A stretch of 64,000 nucleotides of DNA from Macrosoma leucophasiata (taxonomy: Eukaryota; Arthropoda; Insecta; Lepidoptera; Hedylidae), in the NCBI GenBank assembly GCA_036365455.1, contig JAWQUS010000016.1:12175001-12239000 (forward strand), in the 5' to 3' direction. Made by a program: the position numbers and the translations under genes. A model generated the notes under the pieces. It did no database searches and was not told the DNA's origin. It saw only the letters and a program-made list of their open reading frames with translations. Every line of letters starts with the position of its first letter. Position 1 is the first letter of the stretch. Shown in pieces: positions 13,101 to 20,714 of this stretch.

Positions 13101-15704
13101 CCGATAGTTCGTGCGTTCATTTAGTTACGTTTTATTGAGAGGCCTGCAGGTAGGGTTGCCAGGTCGCTCAACCTAATAGCCGGACAGACCATCACGTTTA
13201 TCGGACATTTGGGAAAAAAGGCTGGACACCCGCGATAGAAGCGTTCGCCTGTGCTCAGCGCTCGCTCGTTTAAGAAATGTAAAAAGCCTAATAAAAGCCG
13301 GACTCCGTGTATTTTGACCGGACACGCAATCAAAAGGCCTAACTATGTCCGGCTTTATCCGGACGCCTGGCAACCCTACCTGCAGGATAAGTAGCGCCAG
13401 TGTCGAGTCGTGACTTGTTCAAGATGGATGCTGTGTATTTGGACGACAACGAGCGAAGTGAGTATCTTGATTTTAGGTAAAAACTATTGTTATATAGATT
13501 TTTTGTAGATTGTCTATTATTTTAGATGTTTGGCCATCATATAATATACGATTTGTGATAGAATTTCGTAAAAATACTTTGTGATACCACTTCAAGTTTT
13601 TAGCGCATGTTCGTGCGTTGTCGTTTTCAAAAGTTAGAATGCAGTTTTTCTATTAAAACATTATCAGTGATTATTTACTTCCAGGACGACTCTTAGATGA
13701 CCGTTTGTTAAAAGAATTACTTGGTGATGGGTGACAGTCAGATCTGGACATTTCTGAGGAAGAGTCTGAACCAGCTATCCATGGTCCAAGGTTTTTGCAT
13801 GAAGCTTTACCTAGGCAAGATTTGCATTCTAACGACAAAAGAGAAAGAAATCCAGACCTCAATGACATACTGTGCTCAATTAGATACAACAAGAAGTACA
13901 AGGAAATATAGCACCAGTAAATCCAACCATTTCTAGAAACAACCGCCATAGCCGAACGAAAAGATCAAGTCTTTGGCAATCCACCAAGTTTGCTGATGCA
14001 AGTCACGATTTTTCTCCTCGTTCTCAAGCAGAAGAAGTGCTGACACCGCTACAGTATTTCGATAAACTTCGACGGCTAATTCTATGAAAATCTTGCCACT
14101 TACACGAATTTATATTACCTTTGACATACTGGTGTAGTTTTGAACACGAATGGTCCAGAAATGCATTATTTGTTTGGTATATTTATTTTCATGGGCATTA
14201 CCATATCCTCGCATTTATATGTACTGGCGCGCTGGCATGCGATTAGACATGGTCGTGAATCAGATGCCTAGGGATCGTTTCTTTCAATTGCGAAACAATA
14301 TGCATGTCGTACCTTCAGATGATCTACCGTTACCGATAAGCAACACAAATCCACTGTGGAAGGTTGATAAATGTGGAAATTTCCCAATATTTATATATAT
14401 TCTTAATTTAAACATCTCAAGAGGCAAAAAACGTAGGCTCGAAGGCTATAACTCTTGCATATTTGTGCATTCTTCGTCATCAGAACTGTTTTTAACTTGG
14501 GTACTGTTGCAAATAACTTACGATTAACTTTGATATTGATATTGTCGTCTTTTGATATCATTTTAAGTCAATTATTATTTCATTTCGATCTGCTGTGATT
14601 GTTGATGTTAATTAATATTGAAATAATAAGTACACATTAAAATTGAAAAATAATTATCAGTTTTTATTTCCTCTTATCTTACTAAAGCACGGTAGTGCGC
14701 TACTAGAGTATTAAACGACAACGCACGAACGTGCGAGGGGGGGGGGGGGCACACGTGCGTCTTGAGAGGGGGATTTTTTTTCTCTTATTTTTTTGAGCCA
14801 TGTTTGATTAACTAGAACTTGAATTAAGCAATATAATAGTAAAAATCAAAAATATTTTTTTTCGTGCGAAAGGGATAATAAATCGCGCAAATGTAAAAAT
14901 AATATAATAAGTAAAAATACTGATTGTCGAATCGAAAGTTTTTCAAATTGTTGCCCAAATCACGCACCAATTTTCGGTTGAATTTGGGCACTCAAAGAAG
15001 AAATAAATACACGTGATATCCCGTGAAACTCCTCCCACCCCCTTGTGATGTTTCGTGATTTTCCCTAAACCTCCCCTCCCCCTTTCGAGCCTCACATGAT
15101 AAATGGACGACCCCTTAGAGAAGGACGTGAAATGTTACAATAACTTTAACAAATATTTTGGTGCAACCCAGGCTAAGAGATTCATTGATTGCTATAAGTG
15201 TGTGCAAAAATTGAGCAAGTCACGATTTCGGAATACCTAACCATTTAAAAAAATAAGCTAATTTTACTGCAAAGATTGTTATGGATTTATCATCGATCGA
15301 TTTCTCATTTCAGGTTTTACATTGACAATAAAAATGAACGTGAACCAAGAAAGAAACTCCATGTTGGGAACCATTAAAACACGTGCTGTCAAAGACTACG
15401 TCCGTGAAAACTTCACTAATCCAAAATTAATGTAATATTATTACACCATTTGTATATACATTGTAATAATTGTATTTGAAGTTAAAACAAAAATAAAACA
15501 TCATTTTGTTTTAGGGAGGAATATCAAGGCTTGATAACATACTATTTGCCAGACTGCAGTGTTCCCTGGTCCAAGATGTTCGGTATCATGGAGCGAGCGA
15601 AACGTCAGTTGGACGTGGAAGACTACAGTATCTCGCAGACTACCCTCGAGCAAATTTTCCTTCAATTCACAAAATATCAAAGAGACGGTCAAATGAACAA
15701 TTAA
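424..15704 (+). CDS. ABCA-subfamily ABC transporter gene 1, 3' half (12 exons; 5' end outside window)
   Basis: Spliced coding region of an ABCA-type full transporter, a membrane protein that uses ATP to move lipids or related hydrophobic molecules; its actual substrate cannot be told from sequence. Exons are 424-595, 1353-1478, 1685-1805, 4179-4309, 5320-5444, 6624-6801, 7497-7658, 8525-8682, 9297-9419, 12134-12299, 15314-15431 and 15515-15704. They total 1770 nt, 589 residues plus stop, with phases that join throughout. Visible residues 1-225 are the late part of membrane domain 2 and about 245-490 are NBD2. NBD2 has Walker A (GVNGAGKTT), Q-loop (YCPQFDAVF), signature (SGGNKRKLS), Walker B ([10 protein letters not shown]) and H-loop ([12 protein letters not shown]), all intact. 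The N-terminal half, NBD1 and the promoter lie upstream of base 1. It is convergent with and paralogous to gene 2. An AATAAA lies at 15794-15799. Confidence 0.93.
1140..1350 (+). repeat. tRNA-headed SINE, copy 1
   Basis: It starts with a tRNA-like head (CGACCTGGTTAGTCCC; B-box-like GGTTTCGATCCCCGC), then a body with ATATTTGTATGGCC and TGTGTATGTGTTGTATG, and ends in an AT-rich tail. It ends directly at the acceptor of exon b. A reverse copy is at 9000-9215. Confidence 0.65.
1353..1478 (+). CDS. ABCA gene 1 exon b: TMD2 helices
   Basis: The acceptor AG is at 1351-1352 and the donor GTAAG at 1479. The translation [20 protein letters not shown] followed by a second hydrophobic run ending INVLFG is two membrane segments. 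It is 126 nt, identical in length to gene 2 exon 32249-32374. Confidence 0.92.
1685..1805 (+). CDS. ABCA gene 1 exon c: TMD2
   Basis: The acceptor TTTTTTCAG ends at 1684 and the donor is GTTAG. It encodes [11 protein letters not shown]... and ends [12 protein letters not shown], the ABCA 'P-x-Y' helix also seen in gene 2 ([12 protein letters not shown]). A dispersed repeat begins about 27 nt after the donor. Confidence 0.9.
1833..2095 (+). repeat. Dispersed ~270-bp repeat, copy A
   Basis: Begins AGTGGCAAACAAGCATTCAG, includes GTGATGACTGCAGCCTATAG, TTATGCCTCTGTGCCGGAAA and ACACGATAGTGCTGAACACT, and ends near the GCGAGCTC box. At least a dozen copies of all ages are in the window. No coding capacity is seen. 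Family name unknown to me. Confidence 0.7.
2775..3710. repeat. GC-rich block ending in a CTGA microsatellite
   Basis: About 0.9 kb of GC-rich sequence in an AT-rich intron of gene 1. It holds a B-box-like GGTTCGAACCCCGG, A-rich runs at 3460-3510, a CG-palindrome near 3665-3685 and a (CTGA)n tail at 3692-3710. The tail suggests the 3' end of a retroelement. No conserved protein was recognised in any frame. Confidence 0.4.
3823..3888. repeat. Hairpin with 23-bp perfect arms
   Basis: Arms 3823-3845 and 3866-3888 are perfect reverse complements (ATATTAGACGCGCTCTAGTA...) around a 20-nt loop. Probably a short foldback element; no coding content. Confidence 0.7.
4179..4309 (+). CDS. ABCA gene 1 exon d: extracytoplasmic Cys-rich loop
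   Basis: The acceptor TTTTTGCACAG ends at 4178 and the donor GTAAT is at 4310. The translation starts [20 protein letters not shown] and ends in a CC pair. Six cysteines in about 43 residues suggest a disulfide-containing loop before the last TMD2 helix. Gene 2 has a matching exon (31042-31163) with little sequence identity but the same cysteine style. Confidence 0.88.
4761..4928. mobile_element. 168-bp MITE with 20-bp terminal inverted repeats
   Basis: Perfect 20-bp ends (GAGTGCCTAGTGCGAGATTT and its complement). An inner palindrome around GCGATCGAATTCGC is also present. No clear target duplication. It lies in the intron between exons d and e of gene 1. Confidence 0.65.
5320..5444 (+). CDS. 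ABCA gene 1 exon e: last TMD2 helix
   Basis: The acceptor TTTTAG ends at 5319 and the donor GTAAT starts at 5445. It encodes [18 protein letters not shown] followed by a strongly hydrophobic helix ending in EYNLIQK. It is 125 nt, identical to gene 2 exon 30654-30778 and clearly homologous ([16 protein letters not shown]). Confidence 0.93.
6624..6801 (+). CDS. ABCA gene 1 exon f: linker into NBD2
   Basis: The acceptor CAG is at 6621-6623 and the donor GTGAG at 6802. It encodes a charged, very GC-rich linker ([20 protein letters not shown]) followed by the first NBD2 strand ([20 protein letters not shown]). The GC content is far above the flanking introns. Confidence 0.93.
6944..7145 (-). mobile_element. 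Fragment of the 5' region of the Jockey-like LINE
   Basis: Matches 25640-25830, the stretch upstream of the endonuclease in the LINE (GGACCCCCGATCCCCCCCGT, GGTTGGCGGGACAGCCTCC, GGCCTGGGTTCGGGTCCCC). Same relative orientation, so it is a minus-sense fragment in the intron of gene 1. Confidence 0.6.
7190..7440 (+). repeat. tRNA-headed SINE, second family
   Basis: Head with AGTCTAGTGATAGTAG and the B-box GGTTCGATCCTCG. The body has TGCCCGGCGATGTCC, GGCTCGCCATCT and ends GCATGCATTTAC. Similar copies are at 20800-21045 (plus), 41215-41535 (minus) and 10180-10360 (minus, headless). Confidence 0.6.
7497..7658 (+). CDS. ABCA gene 1 exon g: NBD2 Walker A
   Basis: The acceptor TTTGCAG ends at 7496 and the donor GTAAT starts at 7659. 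It carries the P-loop in [20 protein letters not shown], which binds ATP phosphates, then [17 protein letters not shown]. It is 162 nt, the same as gene 2 exon 28548-28709. Confidence 0.96.
8210..8410. repeat. Inverted-repeat element, family of three
   Basis: Ends with GATTTCGGCTTGTTTCGAGT and the complementary ACTAGCCGATTGTCTC region around a core with TTTTGACCAATACCGGACC. Similar copies lie at 21750-21960 and (shorter) 57515-57675. Probably a MITE; ends not precisely defined. Confidence 0.5.
8525..8682 (+). CDS. ABCA gene 1 exon h: NBD2 Q-loop
   Basis: The acceptor TTTGCAG ends at 8524 and the donor GTATG starts at 8683. It encodes [20 protein letters not shown] with the Q-loop glutamine, then the helical subdomain as far as HLDKR. 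It is 158 nt, identical in length to gene 2 exon 27881-28038. Confidence 0.95.
8888..8946. repeat. Hairpin with ~25-bp arms
   Basis: CTAGGTACTAGGGAGGTCCA... pairs with ...TGGACCTACCTAGTACCTAG around a short TTTAAATG loop, with small mismatches. It lies between exons h and i of gene 1. Confidence 0.6.
9000..9215 (-). repeat. tRNA-headed SINE, copy 2 (inverted)
   Basis: Reverse complement of the 1140-1350 element: CGGGGATCGAACCCGCGACC is the inverted B-box region, and the body and tail match. It lies in the intron before exon i. Confidence 0.65.
9297..9419 (+). CDS. ABCA gene 1 exon i: NBD2 signature and Walker B
   Basis: The acceptor ATGCAG ends at 9296 and the donor GTATCC starts at 9420. 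It contains [20 protein letters not shown] (ABC signature) and [18 protein letters not shown] (Walker B with the catalytic glutamate and D-loop). It ends in phase 0, 26 nt further into the protein than the equivalent intron of gene 2. Decayed copies of this exon follow in the next intron. Confidence 0.95.
9463..9541 (+). pseudogene. Decayed copy 1 of the NBD2 Walker B exon (gene 1)
   Basis: Starting 44 nt after the donor of exon i, the intron repeats that exon in shortened form. A signature-like piece ends in TAAGCTGAGCACG, then the Walker B half follows nearly base for base (TTCGTCGACGAGCCCACC). About 24 nt between them and about 16 nt near the 3' end are deleted. It ends ACAG followed by GTAGG. 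Frame and length no longer fit the gene. Confidence 0.8.
9690..10860. repeat. Composite of CTGT-rich and CTAGC repeats
   Basis: Contains three CTGT(CCGT) tracts (about 9745, 10125 and 10685), a headless SINE at 10180-10360 and a CTAGC-type repeat ending AAGTCGCGGGCACAGCTAGT at about 10850. It separates decayed exon copies 1 and 2 of gene 1. No gene is seen. Confidence 0.45.
11136..11495 (+). pseudogene. Decayed copy 2 of the NBD2 Walker B exon, split by a repeat
   Basis: 11139-11230 matches 9412-9505, that is, the exon i 3' end, its donor flank and the start of copy 1 (GACAGGTACC, CCACTTTATGACATA, CTATCGTAAGCTGAG). At 11437-11495 a Walker-B-like half resumes (GGCTCGTGTTGGTTGAGGAG, coding [13 protein letters not shown] in one frame). 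A dispersed repeat copy at about 11240-11415 sits between the halves and probably inserted into the copy. Confidence 0.65.
11240..11415 (-). repeat. Dispersed ~270-bp repeat, partial copy F
   Basis: Contains the inverted core (CGGCACAGAGGCATAACACC and TACATGCTTGTTTGCCACTT). It separates the two halves of a decayed exon copy of gene 1. Confidence 0.65.
11550..11622 (+). pseudogene. Decayed copy 3 of the NBD2 signature exon segment
   Basis: The pattern ATATCTGGACAGCAATAAAC, CACAAGCAAGCTGACGGC, CTTGTGTACTCAGATAAGC follows the order of exon i (signature, then Walker B) with many substitutions. It is the most diverged of the copies, so support is weaker. Confidence 0.45.
12134..12299 (+). CDS. 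ABCA gene 1 exon j: NBD2 H-loop
   Basis: The acceptor AACAG ends at 12133 and the donor GTAGG starts at 12300. It encodes [20 protein letters not shown], the switch histidine, then [15 protein letters not shown] and [14 protein letters not shown]. Together with exon i it is 289 nt, exactly the sum of the matching pair in gene 2. Confidence 0.95.
13151..13378. mobile_element. hAT-type MITE with perfect 8-bp target duplication
   Basis: 228 bp with ends TAGGGTTGCCAGG and its complement, flanked by CCTGCAGG at 13143-13150 and 13379-13386. The 8-bp duplication and TAGGG start are hAT features. It is inserted in the left part of the piggyBac-like element. Confidence 0.8.
13684..14527 (+). pseudogene. 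Degenerate piggyBac-type transposase
   Basis: Pieces in different frames. An acidic N-terminal stretch near 13690-13900 includes [10 protein letters not shown] and [19 protein letters not shown]-domain start is at 14150-14380: [18 protein letters not shown], then [16 protein letters not shown] and NPLWKV. The pattern YP.I.MYW..G......M.RDRFF..R is typical of PGBD-like insect transposases. The catalytic aspartates are not recovered and the frame is broken, so it is dead. Confidence 0.6.
15314..15431 (+). CDS. ABCA gene 1 exon k: C-terminal to NBD2
   Basis: The acceptor CATTTCAG ends at 15313 and the donor GTAATA starts at 15432. It encodes [20 protein letters not shown] and so on, the conserved ABCA stretch after 'KFSQG'. 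It is homologous to gene 2 exon 21551-21653. Confidence 0.9.
15515..15704 (+). CDS. ABCA gene 1 exon l: terminal exon with stop
   Basis: The acceptor TTTTAG ends at 15514 and the stop TAA is at 15702-15704. It contains the conserved ABCA tail [16 protein letters not shown], ending QMNN. Gene 2 has [13 protein letters not shown] at the same place. Confidence 0.93.
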
Positions 15705-15793
15705 TGACCAAATTATGTATTCTATTTATTTGTTTATTTCAATAGTCAATTAACTTTAATTTGTAAAGTATTAATGTTTTCCTAATTTATAAT

Positions 15794-15799
15794 AATAAA
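15794..15799 (+). terminator. Candidate poly(A) signal of gene 1
   Basis: AATAAA lies 90 nt past the stop codon, just before a nested inverted-repeat element begins at 15821. Position and motif fit a short 3' UTR; no transcript evidence is available here. Confidence 0.5.
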
Positions 15800-15820
15800 T
15801 ATGTTGCGGCTAATATATAT

Positions 15821-16269
15821 AAGTACGGCAACACTCAGTTCCATCCGGCTAAAACTAGGTGTGGTGTTGGTTAAACCTAAGCCCGGGTTGCACTACGATA
15901 TTTGTTAAAGTTATTGTTACATTTTACATTCTTCTCCAACTTAAAGAAATCTGCTAAAGTTAGAGAAGGATGTGAAATGTTACAATAACTTTAACTTTAA
16001 CAAATATCATGGTGCAACCAAGGCTAAGGGTAACACAAACTTATTCACGTTTATTACTAAGGTTCGGTTGCACCAAAATATTTGTTAGTTACTAACTTAC
16101 ACAAATTTGGAAAAATTAGAGAAGGACGTACAGTTTAACATTAACTTAACAAATATTTTCGTGCAACTGAACCCAAGTGTAGCCGGTTCAACTGCCTGTA
16201 AAAATTTTAATATCATCAAAAAGTACAACTCCTAGTTTTAGTCGGATAGAACTGAGTGTAGCCGTACTT
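15821..16269. mobile_element. Inverted-repeat element enclosing two smaller MITEs
   Basis: Ends pair over about 40 bp (AAGTACGGCAACACTCAGTT at left, complement at 16250-16269). Inside are two foldback copies of the family that surrounds the piggyBac-like element (15885-16025 and 16064-16180). It begins just after the gene 1 poly(A) signal. Confidence 0.7.
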
Positions 16270-17879
16270 CCGGGTATAAGCCGTAACATATACATAAATT
16301 AATATAATAATTATTAATTATTATTGTAATGTGTTTTTTTTTGCACAAATTAGGATTACAGTTTATGAAGCGAATTTTGACGTAAGCGTGACCATGACGG
16401 CGTTCCATGTGATATTGTAACAAGATGTAAAAGGAAATAAAAAATACAAAGTCGGTAAAAGATTCATTTTATTTTTAAAAATCTGTAAATCTATCATTCA
16501 TATGAACACTTTTTTTAGCGCACCAAAAAAATGGGCAGGTAAGAAAAAAAAAAAGAGCAATTTTGTATTATTAAACATAACATTTACAGTGGAAAAAAAT
16601 AGGTGTTCCACGAATCGTTAATTATACAATGTAATATAAAAATAAAAATACTGAAGTACTTTTTATAAGTATAAATATTTACTATTCTGCAAATAATAAA
16701 AGTTAAATTTCTATAATAACTACTATAGATAGTGTCGGCGCCTGATATAATAACATAGACACACTAACGCCTTGTAATAAAAGCTAGCATTTTACGGGCG
16801 TTATTGTATTTGTACATCCAAGCATCAACTCAGTTTTGAAATCACAAACTATATCACATTTATAAACACACTGAACAGCCTCAATTTTACCTCTTACCGG
16901 TAAACTTATCACATTGACAACTTAAAATACACATACTAAGAACTCGAATTTAAAGTGCTTGATTGAACTATATACTGAAGGTACTTAATTTATTAAAAAA
17001 AAAAAACAGTGTCTTCGCACTCACTCACAAAATATAAACAGACAAAAAATTCATACTATTTGGTTGATTATAGAATATTAAAATTAACGTCAAAATTTAC
17101 TTTCACGTTTTTCTTTATTTTCTAAAGTTCACTCGCATGTGATATTGCGAAAAATTAAATATTATAAATATTAAAATTCACGCGTGAATTAGAACTGCCT
17201 AAGAGATTAAAATGATTGCTAATCAAAGTTCTGTCTTGGATTCTATCTGATATATCCCATTCCTTTCTAAATATTTCAGAATGACAGAGTTGGCAATATA
17301 TTTTTTTAAAGGCAGGATATTTTAAACGAATATTGTAGGACTGAAATCATGCTCCCCTATTTATGAAATACATACATGCTAGAGAACATAAAATACGTTA
17401 TAGCGCATAATTTCTTAAGAAATGAATAGCAGAAATCACAAAACATTACAATTTGAAATAGGTATGTACTTAAAAAGTTATATTGATTCTTTTTTGTAAA
17501 TAATTATTTGTACTTGTTTATGTTACGAAGTGGCAAACAGGCGTGCAGTTAATATACAATTAAAATTTGACCGAAAAAAAAATAGCGCTGTACATTACCA
17601 TATAACGGCAAGAAGATTAGGTAAAGCGGCGGTGCCTATGCCAACGCACTCCGTCCTTAAACTCTACCACCAGTTGCAAATTCCAGTATAAATATAATAA
17701 ATGGCAAACATCAATATGGCAAAATTATAAACCTATTCAATATATTAAAGCAGTAACACGTATGTTAATTCAAATAATACAACATTGTGACCGGCCAATT
17801 GGCTGACGGTGAAGTTTTAAGTATTTTTTAAAATTAATTTGAAATTAATAAATAACAAAGATTAATTGACGTTCAAGGA

Positions 17880-18245
17880 GAGGAGAGGAAGCGCGCATGG
17901 CCCAGCGGCTGGTGTAGATCGTAAACGATCTACTCGGTTAAGCACTACGGGCGCAGTCGGGTAGTATGATGGGTGACCGCTAGTGGCAAATTAAATGCGC
18001 GTTTCCGTGCTTCGGAGGGCACGTTAAGCCGTCGCTCCGGTTACTATCGATGGATAGCAGTCGTTAAAACCTTGTCGCAGGCCTTATGGGCGGTTTGAAA
18101 ACATCAGACAGCAGGTTGGCCACTAACCCACCCACCTCCACCAATCCGCATTTGAGCAGCGTGGTTGGAGTAAGCTCCAGGCCTCCCCCCCCCCAAAAAA
18201 AGGGGAGAGACTCGTGCCCAGCAGTGGGACGTATAATGGGTTGCC
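17880..18245 (+). repeat. SINE-like lepidopteran repeat
   Basis: A-box-like CATGGCCCAGCGGCTGG near the start, then GCTTCGGAGGGCACGTTAAG, a C/A homopolymer near 18185 and the end CGTGCCCAGCAGTGGGACGT. I recall this end from many lepidopteran genomes; the exact family name is not given. Confidence 0.55.
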
Positions 18246-20197
18246 ATTATAATTGACGTTGTTTAATTTATTGACATTTTACGCATATGTAACCATTTGG
18301 CGCTGACAAACATATGAATGGGCAATGATATTATAGTTGAGAAAGCCTAGATAGTTTCTACGTAGTAGACTAGCTTGCATGACCTCAGTAACATATCGAC
18401 GTCTTATATTTTATGATGACATATAGTGCCCAGTTGCGGACTTTGTGCCGCCCAAATAAACAATATACACTTTTGTAAAAACTCGCTGTGAAACATATAT
18501 CATATCGATTACATAATCGCAGACCAGCGATATGATCACCCGCTTCTTACTCCCAATCAGTTTAACGCTTGGACGAAACGTTAGGTTTTCTTTCGGATCA
18601 TTTATTTCCTTGGCAATTTGGACATGCACAGTTCTTGAACATTTAATAATTTCTATTTGAGTGAATATTAATGCCAGAATAGATTCAAATGTATTATTAT
18701 GTATATAACCTTTGGTACCTACTGAATAATACGTAAACAACAATTAGAATATTTTTTCAAAAATACCTTTGGTATGAAGAAGAAATAAAAAGTGCTTTAA
18801 GCATAATACTCACGGTCACCAAATCGTACGTAATCATCCTACAATAATATATGTTATACATAATATAAAAGTAAACATAAAATAGATTTTTAGCATTAAC
18901 ATTTTTTTAATTAAAATTATACATCTATGTTAAATAAGTGATTATAGATATTATGTAAAGTGATTATAGATATGTAGATAAAATAATAAATTCTGTAAAT
19001 ACAGAATGTGTGTGATAGAAACGTAATATCATATCATACTTTATCAACAAACCAATTTTTTTTTTAATTCTCCGTTTAAAGAGCTTAGTCGAAGACCGTG
19101 ACGAAAAAACCAACTTTACCATCGAAATTAATTTGGCATGACTGTATGAAACCACGCCGAGTTTTAAAATGCTCTAAATATAAAAACAAACATCTTTACA
19201 ACTATACTTGTGAGAATGTGAGACAAATTATAAGAACTATCCTATAATTATATTCTAGTTTATACTTTGATTAGACAATTTTTTACGGCATAACAAACAT
19301 GAAATAAAATATTTATCGTAGAACATTAGTATATAATAATTTAATATATCTTGAAAATATGTGATGAAACTATGTTGCAGTGCTTTGTGTACAGTCTTAA
19401 TTCATATGAATAAAAAAAACGTGAACGGAACAGCCCATTTCTACTGACTCAAATAGATGTACTCTCGTACATCTATTTCGCTAGCTTACAAATTAAATTT
19501 ACTGTTGCAAAAATATCATGAAAAAGATGGCTCTGCACAGTGCACCGCATAACAGCCTCATGTTGATCAATGGGTAATTTGAGACATACGGTTTGTAATA
19601 TTTCATTGAACATTTGTTGTTTTTGCAAAAACAAGCATTGGTATATAATAGGTAAGTGCTTTCTTCATATTCATAAAAAGAAAAATTCAATTAAATAATT
19701 TGTTTATGAACTACTACTTAATTTAAAAACACACTAAATTATTCTACTTACTATCTATAATCACCAAGCACCATAAACATTGCAAAATTAAGTTCGCACG
19801 CATACGTTATTTAAGTATTAGCAGATTTATTTATAGCCAAAGTTTAAAATATAAGAAACACGAAATATTTGATCACAGTTTTAAGTAGCTAATATTCTGG
19901 CTTCAAGACGACATAAAAAAAGGTAAACTAACCGTGTTTGAGTCACAGCGTCTCAAATACTTTCAGTCTTAGAAAGTCTACTGCTATATTATAGATGCAT
20001 CAAAACTATATGAATTGAATACTTTAAGTATTATACCATAAAAGTTTTGCATTATTGTAAGAATATATTAAAAGTTAGGACTAACATATATACTATAAAT
20101 TACCTAAATTGGTACCGTTTAAGATCAGAGACGAGTAAGGATGGCCTTTACAGCTTCCAATATAGTATAAAACGTTTCAACAACACTTATGGTTACA

Positions 20198-20203
20198 TTT
20201 ATT
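20198..20203 (-). terminator. Candidate poly(A) signal of gene 2
   Basis: The minus strand reads AATAAA about 340 nt past the stop codon. Several other copies lie further down in this AT-rich stretch, so the true cleavage site is uncertain. Confidence 0.3.
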
Positions 20204-20542
20204 GAAATACATTCTAAACATTTAAATACACATATAAAATACTGAACATTCGACTCTGTTCTGCTCACATAAATAGGAGGTTCACTATTAAGTACTACTA
20301 GTTGAGTGTTAATACAGTTCGAATTGGTACGACTTTGAGATTAAACAGACCCGTAACTATAAAACATCGTGCCAATAACGGACAAGATCATGACAAAAAT
20401 TACGAGACACAAATATGAACATCGTTATATAACAAGTAGGTATATCAAACAAGAACTGGGCGTAATCACTTAATTTGTTTACAAAACAATACTACCCACA
20501 TTTCAATGAATGCTCCAGCTTACCTTGAACTCAGCATTCTGA

Positions 20543-20714
20543 TTAATCATTCATCCTGGTGAATTTCATGAAAACTTGTTCGAGTGTTGTTTGTGAGACG
20601 GAATAGTCTTCGATCGGCAGCTGGTGGCGCGCTTCCTCCAATATGGAGAACACTTGCCACCATGCCAGGGCCCGGTCATTTATATAGTAAGTACTTATGC
20701 CCAAGTATGTTTCG
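20543..20714 (-). CDS. ABCA gene 2: terminal exon with stop
   Basis: The acceptor is TTTACAG (minus strand) and the stop TAA is at 20543-20545. It encodes [20 protein letters not shown] and the family tail [15 protein letters not shown], ending RMND. Confidence 0.94.

Larger units (their letters stand above)
12783..15114 (+). mobile_element. piggyBac-like element with inverted ends, nested in a MITE
   Basis: Ends GGGGTCGTCCATTAATCACG and the complement of TCACATGATAAATGGACGAC pair as inverted repeats, with TTA on both sides. Inside, 13684-14400 encodes broken pieces of a piggyBac-type transposase. A hAT MITE sits in its left part. A TTA duplication is unlike the TTAA of piggyBac, so the outer ends might belong to a different element that carries a piggyBac remnant. 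Confidence 0.6.
12711..15175. mobile_element. Foldback MITE carrying a nested transposon
   Basis: Outer halves 12711-12782 and 15115-15175 are inverted copies (TTGTAACATTTCACATCCTT vs AGAAGGACGTGAAATGTTAC, and GTTGCATCAAGATATTTG vs AAATATTTTGGTGCAACC). Uninterrupted relatives are at 15885-16025 and 16064-16180. The inner 2.3 kb is another element, flanked by TTA. Confidence 0.7.
16270..20542. other. Convergent intergenic or 3' UTR stretch
   Basis: AT-rich sequence between the two stop codons without a recognisable protein gene. It contains a dispersed repeat remnant (17530-17690), a SINE-like repeat (17880-18245) and many AATAAA/TTTATT motifs on both strands. Part of it is probably 3' UTR of gene 2. 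Confidence 0.6.

Noticed and set aside
18411..18743. Open frame of 110 codons on the minus strand between the two genes
   Set aside because: No motif, AT-rich codons and no splice or start context; probably chance within the 3' region of gene 2.
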